Source of the DNA: JABHIE01 sp964584805
Lineage (GTDB): Bacteria; Planctomycetota; UBA1135
Direction: 5' to 3'
Length of the DNA: 64,000 nucleotides
NCBI GenBank assembly: GCA_964584805.1
Contig: CAZPAY010000008.1
Span: forward strand, 1 to 64,000
Positions 57,539-64,000 of this stretch are shown here, piece by piece (within the stretch, counting starts at the first letter, position 1; every line of letters starts with the position of its first letter). The notes beneath the pieces are model-generated. The model was not told the origin of the DNA, did not search any database, and saw only the letters and a list, made by a program, of their open reading frames with translations. The position numbers were made by a program, and so were the translations under genes.

Positions 57539-59449
57539 ATGAGCAAAATCATCGGAATTGACCTGGGCACTACAAACTCTGTAGTTGCTGTCCTTGAGGG
57601 CGGCGAAGCCAAAATCATCCCTAATAAAGAAGGTGGCCGCACGACTCCATCCGTCGTGGCTTTTCAAGACGGCGACCAGCGTTTGGTCGGTGGCCCTGCA
57701 AAGCGCCAAGCCGTAACGAACCCCACCAACACTTTGTTTTCCATCAAGCGCTTCATGGGGCGCCGTCACGAGGAAGTCTCTGACGAAGAAAAAATGGTGC
57801 CTTATGGCGTGACGGGCGCGGCGAGCGAGCCAGTGCGTGTTCAGGCCAACGGCAAAGATTACAGCCCTGAAGAAATTTCGAGCTATATCTTGGGCTATCT
57901 AAAAGAGTGCGCTGAGGATTACCTCGGCGAAAAAGTGACTCGTGCAGTTGTGACTGTGCCGGCTTACTTCAACGACTCACAGCGCCAAGCAACAAAAGAC
58001 GCGGGCAAAATCGCTGGCCTTGAGGTCGACCGCATCATCAACGAGCCAACCGCTGCAGCGATTGCTTACGGCATGGACAAGAAAGCTTCTGGCAAGATTG
58101 CCGTGTTTGACTTAGGTGGGGGAACTTTTGATGTTTCCATCCTTGATATCGGCGATGGCGTATTTGAAGTGCTCGCTACATCTGGCGACACGCATCTCGG
58201 TGGCGATGATTTTGATGAAGAGTTGATTCACTTTGTCGCCGACGAGTTCGAGAAAGAGCAAGGCATTGACCTTCGCCAAGACCCGATGGCGCTACAACGC
58301 TTGAAAGAGGCTTGCGAAAAGGCAAAGTGCGAATTGAGTGCCGCGAATGAAACTCAAATCAATCTGCCATTTATTACAGCTGACGCTTCTGGGCCCAAGC
58401 ACTTGATGCAGGCCCTGACACGCGCCAAGTTTGAAAGCCTCTCCGCTGACCTGTTTGAGCGATGCAAGGTTCCTTGCCGCCAAGCACTCAAAGATGCAGG
58501 CTTGAGCCCATCTGATGTGGACGAAGTCTTGTTGGTGGGTGGATCAACCCGCATCCCTAAGGTGCAAGAAATCGTTGAAGGTGTCTTCCAGAAAGAGGCC
58601 AATCGCTCAATGAACCCCGACGAGGTTGTTTCCATGGGTGCAAGCATCCAGGGTGGCGTTTTGGCGGGCGATGTTGACGACTTGGTGTTGCTTGATGTCA
58701 CGCCACTTTCACTCGGTATTGAGACGATGGGCAATGTCATGACCGTGTTGATTGAGCGCAACACGACCATCCCGACGAGCAAGAAGGAAGTCTTTACAAC
58801 AGCGCAGGATAATCAGCCTGAGGTTGAGGTCCATGTTTGCCAAGGTGAGCGCCCGATGGCTCCAGATAACCGCACGCTTGATAAGTTTAAGTTGAGTGGT
58901 TTGCCTTCCGCGCCTCGCGGCGTGCCTCAAATTGAGGTTGAATTTGACATTGACTCCAATGGCATCCTGCATGTCACGGCGACCGACAAGGCTACCGGCA
59001 AAGAGCACAAGGTCAAGATTGAGCAGTCTTCTGGCGTGAGCGATGAGGATATCGAACGCATGCAAGAGGAAGCCGAGCGTTTCAAAGAACAGGACGAGGC
59101 CGCTAAGGCCGTCGCGGATCAGCGCAATGCAGCTGACCAAGCGGCTTGGCAGGCACGCAAAATGGTCAAAGACCATGAGGATAAGATCGAGGAAGATGAC
59201 CGCAAGGCCATCGAGGAAAAGGCTGACGCTTTAGAGGAAACACTCAAGAGCGAAGACCTCTCCCAAGTCGATGCACAAGTGGAAGCTTTGCAAGCTGTGA
59301 TGAGCCAAATTGGCGAAAAGCTCTACAAAGCTGGGGCAGCTGAGGGTGAGCCTGGTGTCCCGGGTGCAGGCCCCGCTCCTGGTGCTCCGCAAAATCCTCA
59401 AGATTCAGGAGACCAAGTGGTCGACGCCGAATATGAAGTAAAGGAATAG
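57539..59449 (+). CDS. dnaK: molecular chaperone DnaK
   Basis: 636 residues; Hsp70. The ATPase domain opens with IIGIDLGTTNSVVAVLEGG and contains the phosphate loops FDLGGGTFDVSILD and VLLVGGSTRIPKVQEIV. The interdomain linker is LVLLDVTPLSLGIE, followed by the substrate-binding beta domain (EVEFDIDSNGILHVTATDKA) and the helical lid. The C-terminal end is GDQVVDAEYEVKE, matching the DnaK tail. No grpE, dnaJ or hrcA adjoins. The leader lacks a Shine-Dalgarno sequence. Confidence 0.98.
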   Translation: MSKIIGIDLGTTNSVVAVLEGGEAKIIPNKEGGRTTPSVVAFQDGDQRLVGGPAKRQAVTNPTNTLFSIKRFMGRRHEEVSDEEKMVPYGVTGAASEPVRVQANGKDYSPEEISSYILGYLKECAEDYLGEKVTRAVVTVPAYFNDSQRQATKDAGKIAGLEVDRIINEPTAAAIAYGMDKKASGKIAVFDLGGGTFDVSILDIGDGVFEVLATSGDTHLGGDDFDEELIHFVADEFEKEQGIDLRQDPMALQRLKEACEKAKCELSAANETQINLPFITADASGPKHLMQALTRAKFESLSADLFERCKVPCRQALKDAGLSPSDVDEVLLVGGSTRIPKVQEIVEGVFQKEANRSMNPDEVVSMGASIQGGVLAGDVDDLVLLDVTPLSLGIETMGNVMTVLIERNTTIPTSKKEVFTTAQDNQPEVEVHVCQGERPMAPDNRTLDKFKLSGLPSAPRGVPQIEVEFDIDSNGILHVTATDKATGKEHKVKIEQSSGVSDEDIERMQEEAERFKEQDEAAKAVADQRNAADQAAWQARKMVKDHEDKIEEDDRKAIEEKADALEETLKSEDLSQVDAQVEALQAVMSQIGEKLYKAGAAEGEPGVPGAGPAPGAPQNPQDSGDQVVDAEYEVKE

Positions 59450-59469
59450 TCACCTTTCTTCCAGAGACG

Positions 59470-59502
59470 GGCGGGGTCGGGGGCTTTACCCTTGACCCCG
59501 CC
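59470..59502 (+). terminator. hairpin after dnaK
   Basis: GGCGGGGTC (59470-59478) pairs perfectly with GACCCCGCC (59494-59502). The following TTGGCGTTT is a poor T-tract, so termination efficiency is uncertain. The ABC operon starts 30 bases later. Confidence 0.5.
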
Positions 59503-59531
59503 TTGGCGTTTCCCCCTCCCTCGGTTTCCTT

Positions 59532-60479
59532 TTGATTCAAGCAAAGCAACTTCATAAATCTTACGGCTCGCTTAAGGCGGTCCGTGATTTGAATTTTTCG
59601 GTCGCTCCGGGTGAGATCTTGGGTTTCTTAGGCCCCAATGGAGCCGGCAAAAGCACGACGCTACGGATTCTTTCCGGATTCATGCCACCAACTGCCGGTC
59701 ATACGGCCATTGATGGGCATGATCTCGTTGATAGCTCCTTGGCCGCGCGCCGTTCGACAGGCTACCTTCCTGAGCGGTTTGTCGCTCCACCTGAATTGAG
59801 GGTGGGCGAATATTTAATGTATCGCGCGGGTCTCAAAAATTTAACGCGCAAACAAGCCAAAAAGGTCATTGCTGTCTTGGCGGAACGCTTGGGGCTCACA
59901 CCGAGGCTCAAGCAGTCCTTTGGGAACCTATCCAAAGGCTTTCGGCAGCGAGTCGGCCTCGCCGATGCTCTACTTGCCAACCCTCCCGCATTATTACTCG
60001 ATGAGCCCTTCGCTGGCCTCGACCCTCTTCAAAGGAAAGATTTTCGACAGATGCTCAAGGAGCTCGCGGTCGACGGCAAAGCCATCCTTTTTTCTAGCCA
60101 TGTCTTGGCCGAAGTTGAACCCATCGCCGATCGGATTTTGGTTTTGCACAAAGGCTTTGCTCTAGCTGAAGGCACTTTGCCTGATTTGCACGCGCTGGCG
60201 GGCCACGCAGCAACAATGACAATTCACCTAGCGGGTGACTTTGAAGAGGCCGTGCATGAATGGGGCAGAGAACCTCTGCAGTTCGGCTTTAAACTTCTTC
60301 ACCAAGAATCAGCTGAGAGGATTTTCCTCTTTCAGGCCGATCAGCCAAACCCTGATTGGCATGAGCTTGTTGCCTGGTTTGTTTCCAGAGGGCTATCCGT
60401 TCAGAGTGCGGTCCCTATGGAGCACTCCCTTGAAGATGTCTTTAGTGACCTCATCCTCAAGCGCGGGGGGCTGCGATGA
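59532..60479 (+). CDS. ABC transporter ATP-binding protein (GldA-like)
   Basis: 315 residues; TTG start at 59532 (MIQAKQLHKSYGSLKAVRDL). Walker A GPNGAGKSTTL, signature LSKGFRQRVGLADALL, Walker B ALLLDEPFAGLDP and the H-loop SSHVLAEVE. The Y/LPE after the Q-loop position (GYLPERFVAP) is typical of GldA and related ABC-2 ATPases. It heads a four-gene set in which each gene overlaps the next by ATGA: ATPase, permease, GldG-like protein, DUF4340-like protein. Confidence 0.92.
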   Translation: MIQAKQLHKSYGSLKAVRDLNFSVAPGEILGFLGPNGAGKSTTLRILSGFMPPTAGHTAIDGHDLVDSSLAARRSTGYLPERFVAPPELRVGEYLMYRAGLKNLTRKQAKKVIAVLAERLGLTPRLKQSFGNLSKGFRQRVGLADALLANPPALLLDEPFAGLDPLQRKDFRQMLKELAVDGKAILFSSHVLAEVEPIADRILVLHKGFALAEGTLPDLHALAGHAATMTIHLAGDFEEAVHEWGREPLQFGFKLLHQESAERIFLFQADQPNPDWHELVAWFVSRGLSVQSAVPMEHSLEDVFSDLILKRGGLR

Positions 60480-61219
60480 GGCCGTTCTTCGCCCTGCTCT
60501 TTCGCGAGCTTCTTTCCATGCTCATCTCTCCCTTTCTTTGGGGTTTGCTCGCTGCCTGGTTTGCTCTCAATGGGTTGTTCTTTCTTTTCATTCTGGATTC
60601 ACCCATGATTCAGAATGACCTGTCTCTTCTGCCTTCTTTTCTGTTTGGCAGTGGTTTATTGGTTTGGCTCTTACTGCCTGCTTTCCCTCCTCTGCTTACA
60701 CTGCGCCTTTTTGCCGAAGAACACCGATTAGGCACCCTTGAGCCCCTCTTGACGGCCCCAATCCGTGATATTCAAATCATCTTTGCAAAGTATCTGGCGG
60801 TTTGCCTTTTCTTCCTCGTGTTTTGGGGTGGCGTTTTTGCACTATTCCTGTTTCTGGCATTCGCGGGGGCTCCGATGCCTTGGGGTGCCATCTCAGGCGG
60901 GCTCCTCGGCGCATTGCTCACTTCTTTTTTATTCTTAGCCACAGGTATGTTTGCCTCGGCTTGGGGAGGTAACTTGGTTTTGGCGGCAGGCGGTGGGGCA
61001 GCCATCAATTATGCCCTTTTATTCTTGCCTGAATTGTTTCAAGGCAATCCTGGCTGGCTAGGCTCTGTCGCGCGCTCGATTCACCTCACGAAGTTTCTCG
61101 ACTCCACCTTTTCAGCCGGCATTCTCGATAGTTACCCATTGGTTTACTTAAGCGGCACAACGCTTTTCTTCCTCTATCTGACTTGGGTTAGGCTTGCTTC
61201 ACGGAGGTGGTTGCCATGA
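60476..61219 (+). CDS. ABC-2 type permease (GldF-like)
   Basis: 247 residues with six membrane helices. Between helices two and three sits RLFAEEHRLGTLEPLLTAPI, the ABC-2 permease motif (F-E-R-G-T-x-E-x-L-L-x-P) that couples to the ATPase. Its substrate is unknown. Position and size match GldF-type permeases. Confidence 0.9.
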   Translation: MRPFFALLFRELLSMLISPFLWGLLAAWFALNGLFFLFILDSPMIQNDLSLLPSFLFGSGLLVWLLLPAFPPLLTLRLFAEEHRLGTLEPLLTAPIRDIQIIFAKYLAVCLFFLVFWGGVFALFLFLAFAGAPMPWGAISGGLLGALLTSFLFLATGMFASAWGGNLVLAAGGGAAINYALLFLPELFQGNPGWLGSVARSIHLTKFLDSTFSAGILDSYPLVYLSGTTLFFLYLTWVRLASRRWLP

Positions 61220-62670
61220 CTTCAATGCGGCGACCATTCCTCCTACTGCTTACCTGTACAGCCGGGCTTCTGGGCCTAGCATTGCTCGTAGGCATCCTTC
61301 AGTTGGCTGAGGCTCCCCAGTCCCGATTGCGGGTTGACTTGTCCTCCCAAACGGGTGATTCACTAAGTGAGCGGGCGATGCAAGCTTTATCAGCTTTGCC
61401 TCAGGGCTCGCGCCTCACGGCTTTCCTCTTTCGTGAAGAGCAGCGATTCATGACGCAGGGGGCAACGGTCTATCCTACCGCCTATGGTCGCATTCGCACT
61501 TTGCTTGAAGATGCTCGAATTGCTGCAAAGGGAACTCTGCAGGTTGAAGTGCTTGACCAGGTCACTCCTTTAGTGGCCATTCAGAACGCCCGCGAGCGTC
61601 TCAATCGACAGCAAGGAGATTTGCTCTTCCTTGAAACGCCTGCAGCACGACGGATGATTCGCTTCGAGGAAGCCTTTTTGACTACCGAGCCCACTGAGCA
61701 AGGCGCACCTGCTCGCTTGATTCAAGAGCGACTTGACTCTGCGCTTGGCGATGCAGCTCTTTCCTTACTCGCAAATTCTGATCCCAAGGTTGGCTTACTC
61801 TTATCCTCCGAACAAGACACGATCACACACGCCACTTTAGCTCCGTTCGCTCAGCTTCTTCGCGACGAAGGTTTTGAGCCGATTGAATTGCGTGATTCGG
61901 CGTGGCCAGAAGACTTAGCCATTCTCTGCGTTCCGGGTCAATTAAGTGCTTTGCTTCCGTCCGTTTCCGAACGAGTTCGAGATTGGATTGATCGGGGTAG
62001 GCCCACTTTTCTTGGGTTGGGTTTCGGAAGCCATTCTGGCAGTATCTCTTTCTGGAATGAATTGCTTCACCCGCGCGGAATTGTCTTCGAGAGTGGCCTA
62101 GTCTGCGCACCTTGGCGTAGCATTATTGGCTCGCCTGAATGCGGCCGCCTTGAGATTCCACCGGCTAACCTTTCGGGCTCTCACCCTGTTTCTCGACTCT
62201 TGGCTGTTGCGGGCCGCTCGTTACTTCTTCCGGGGGCTCGCCCACTCAAGCTCATTCCTGCGGAACCTCGCTTTACACGGGAGCGCCTGCTTTGGTCAAC
62301 CCACCGTTCTTGGGTTGACCTCGACCAAGACTTTGAGCCAGGGCCATTAGAGCCATCAGGAATAAGCGGCCTTTCCGTGGCGAGTGAGCCGCTGTTCGTG
62401 GCAAACGAAGAGCACAATGGAAGATTATTCGCAATCGGTTCGGCTCACGCCTTCCGAGGCCAAGAGTTGGCATTTCAGCGAGAATTTTTTGCTTCCGCGA
62501 TGAGATGGTTAAATGGGTCTAGCAACGACCTCGACGGTTTGCGCGCCGTTCACGATAGGCCATTTCGATTGACGGCTTCTTTTCGCGACAGCCTTCTCTT
62601 GATGATTGCCTTCTTACCGTCATTGGCCATTCTGTTTGCGCTGCTTGTCTCTTGGCGCCGACGATCATGA
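61216..62670 (+). CDS. GldG-like ABC auxiliary protein
   Basis: 484 residues from the ATG at 61216. An N-terminal helix (PFLLLLTCTAGLLGLALLVG) anchors a large extracytoplasmic region that starts LRVDLSSQTGDSLSERAMQA, the conserved opening of GldG/ABC_transp_aux proteins (V-D-L-T-x-x-x-x-Y-S-L-S). A C-terminal helix (LLLMIAFLPSLAILFALLVS) precedes a basic RRRS end. Such proteins accompany the ABC pair in gliding Bacteroidetes and in many non-gliders, where their role is unknown. Confidence 0.85.
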   Translation: MTSMRRPFLLLLTCTAGLLGLALLVGILQLAEAPQSRLRVDLSSQTGDSLSERAMQALSALPQGSRLTAFLFREEQRFMTQGATVYPTAYGRIRTLLEDARIAAKGTLQVEVLDQVTPLVAIQNARERLNRQQGDLLFLETPAARRMIRFEEAFLTTEPTEQGAPARLIQERLDSALGDAALSLLANSDPKVGLLLSSEQDTITHATLAPFAQLLRDEGFEPIELRDSAWPEDLAILCVPGQLSALLPSVSERVRDWIDRGRPTFLGLGFGSHSGSISFWNELLHPRGIVFESGLVCAPWRSIIGSPECGRLEIPPANLSGSHPVSRLLAVAGRSLLLPGARPLKLIPAEPRFTRERLLWSTHRSWVDLDQDFEPGPLEPSGISGLSVASEPLFVANEEHNGRLFAIGSAHAFRGQELAFQREFFASAMRWLNGSSNDLDGLRAVHDRPFRLTASFRDSLLLMIAFLPSLAILFALLVSWRRRS

Positions 62671-63977
62671 ACCCCAAACGTTTCTTTCTTTTCGTCCTCT
62701 TTGTTGGGCTTCTTACCTTCTTGGCCTTCCGCCTTCTCGTCGATGGGCAACAGCCACAAGAGGTAGCCTCGACGCAAGCCGAAGCACCTGACGCGCCATT
62801 CTGCGACATTGAAGAAGCCAATGTGCAGACCTATTTTTTGCGACAGTCCGCTCGTGCGCATTCTCTCGTTATTCATCGCGAGTCCTCTGAATCACCCTTT
62901 TTGATTCTTGAGCCTAAACCCGATGTGATTGGCCCGTCCTCCTTGCGGGCATTGCATGCTTGCTTTTTGCGCTCAACATCAGCTCCGGCTCCCCCTGAGT
63001 GGGGCAACATGTCAGACGCCGACTTAGGGCTCGACCCAGCGGTTCTTGATTGTGTCGTGACTGATTTCCAGGGGAACACCTGGAATCTAAAAGTCGGCGC
63101 ACCTGACCGCGGAGCCGCTTGGCGTGCGGCTGACCTAAATGGGAAACGCATTCGCTTTTCTACGGATTACTTCGGCCGCTTAATGCACCCTCCTCACCAA
63201 TGGAGAGATTATGCAATCTTGCCTGGCGCGAATCGTTTCACTCAAATTGCTTGGCGCCCTCTACAGGGGGAAGGCTGGGTCCTCTTTCACCATATGTCGG
63301 GTTGGCGTTTGCAAGAGCCGATAGATGCTCCTCTCAGCAAACATGCCGTAGGCGCTCTTAATCGAATGTTAGGGGCTCGGGCACGAGGTTTTGGACATTC
63401 CTTACTCTATGACGAGCAGTACGCAGATCGAGAAAATCTTGCACAACTTGAGTTTTCCAACGGCAAAGAAACCGCGCAAATTTACTTCGGGCCACATGGA
63501 ACGATTCAAGAAGGTCGTCCCTATTTGCTAGAGCCGGAAGCAGAAGATTTTTCCTTGTTGAGCAAATCAATTGAAGAGATGCGTTCCAAACTCTTGATTG
63601 AAATTGATCGAAACACTATCCAAGGCTTGTCGCTTGAGTTTGATGGTGCGTCATCTCGCTGGAGCTTGACGCGTAAAGGTTGGGTTTATGGGGAAGGTCG
63701 TGTTTTATCCGAAAAGGAAAAGGCCTTTCTCGATAGTCTCTTGCTCGCATTTCTAGGTTTGGAGCGAGATGGAGGGCATCCGGTTCCTCCTGAAGCCCCT
63801 TCCGGCAAGTGCAGCATCTTTGCTGCTCGAAGCCAAGAGGCGAACATCCGTTGGTGGGCAACGGAAACTGGCGCTGTCCTTTTCGTTGTTGGGTCAGGTG
63901 AGGTCGCCTACGCTACGCCCCTGAATCTTCCCCATGCCACTCGCGTGTTTGCCGAAGGGTTTTTAGAAGAGAATTAA
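62667..63977 (+). CDS. DUF4340-like exported protein
   Basis: 436 residues from the ATG at 62667. N-terminal anchor helix FFLFVLFVGLLTFLAFRLLV, then an extracytoplasmic region made of repeated beta-rich units (NTWNLKVGAPDRGAAW, AQIYFGPHGTIQEGRPYLL, EFDGASSRWSLTRKGWVYGE). DUF4340 proteins have this plan and regularly sit next to GldG-like genes, so assignment rests partly on context. The TAA lies 23 bases before the window end. Confidence 0.75.
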   Translation: MNPKRFFLFVLFVGLLTFLAFRLLVDGQQPQEVASTQAEAPDAPFCDIEEANVQTYFLRQSARAHSLVIHRESSESPFLILEPKPDVIGPSSLRALHACFLRSTSAPAPPEWGNMSDADLGLDPAVLDCVVTDFQGNTWNLKVGAPDRGAAWRAADLNGKRIRFSTDYFGRLMHPPHQWRDYAILPGANRFTQIAWRPLQGEGWVLFHHMSGWRLQEPIDAPLSKHAVGALNRMLGARARGFGHSLLYDEQYADRENLAQLEFSNGKETAQIYFGPHGTIQEGRPYLLEPEAEDFSLLSKSIEEMRSKLLIEIDRNTIQGLSLEFDGASSRWSLTRKGWVYGEGRVLSEKEKAFLDSLLLAFLGLERDGGHPVPPEAPSGKCSIFAARSQEANIRWWATETGAVLFVVGSGEVAYATPLNLPHATRVFAEGFLEEN

Positions 63978-64000
63978 GCCCAATAGACTTTGCCGTTGCG

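Overview
The window is a compact stretch of core chromosome, about 55% GC by eye, with 58 protein genes I consider real, two tRNA genes and no gene-free gap longer than about 270 bases. I see no insertion sequence, prophage, CRISPR array or rRNA. The bacterium has a Gram-negative envelope: Kdo transferase WaaA, lipoprotein signal peptidase, YajC/SecA and a type II secretion cluster. It makes c-type cytochromes by the ResB/CcsA (system II) route and has ETF-quinone oxidoreductase, succinyl-CoA synthetase and malate dehydrogenase. Few starts have a Shine-Dalgarno sequence, TTG and GTG starts are common, and many promoters seem to use a TAGAAT -10 box. With the stand-alone zinc-ribbon, HEAT and vWA proteins, this suggests Planctomycetota or a related PVC lineage. 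That placement is inference, not something shown by a marker gene.

Layout: 1-5.5 kb holds ssb, moaD-moaE, a metallo-beta-lactamase-fold hydrolase, ETF-QO, pepA and tRNA-Leu/tRNA-Cys. From 5.5 to 13.3 kb there is a membrane protein, a lone NIL-domain protein, a zinc-ribbon/proline-repeat membrane protein, uvrB-uvrC, a XerC/D recombinase and a DksA/TraR-type protein. From 13.3 to 24.8 kb runs a long plus-strand series: lspA, pyrD, secA, waaA, metK, ahcY, a pseudopilin, miaB and ribD. From 24.8 to 31.7 kb are yraN and yajC (minus), mnmA with a vWA protein and a zinc-ribbon/HEAT protein, mdh, rpmH and an unknown protein. From 31.8 to 44.4 kb are sucCD with a MnmC-like methyltransferase, a TatA-like protein, mobA, a polyprenyl diphosphate synthase, resB-ccsA, folD (minus), a rhomboid protease, a large unknown exported protein and serS. 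From 44.4 to 52.1 kb is the minus-strand type II secretion operon gspDEFGHIJ. From 52.3 to 64 kb are a NhaD-type antiporter with a PTS IIA protein, a TsaC/phosphatase fusion (minus), a two-component system, dnaK and an ABC transporter operon with GldG-like and DUF4340-like proteins.

The strongest regulatory observation is between the NtrC-type response regulator and dnaK. A full match to the sigma-54 -24/-12 consensus lies 45 bases before the dnaK start, with a perfect inverted repeat just upstream. The regulator keeps the GAFTGA loop that contacts sigma-54, and its kinase has no recognisable input domain. This suggests that DnaK production is set by a sigma-54 two-component circuit.

Other points of interest are the TAGAAT promoter set, including cases where the TAG is also the stop codon of the gene before; two divergent promoter regions that appear to share one -10 sequence; a tRNA-Leu(UAA) with a short variable loop; a TatA-like protein behind a lipoprotein-type signal; the TsaC/phosphatase fusion; and three convergent gene pairs overlapping by exactly 4 bases at their stop codons.
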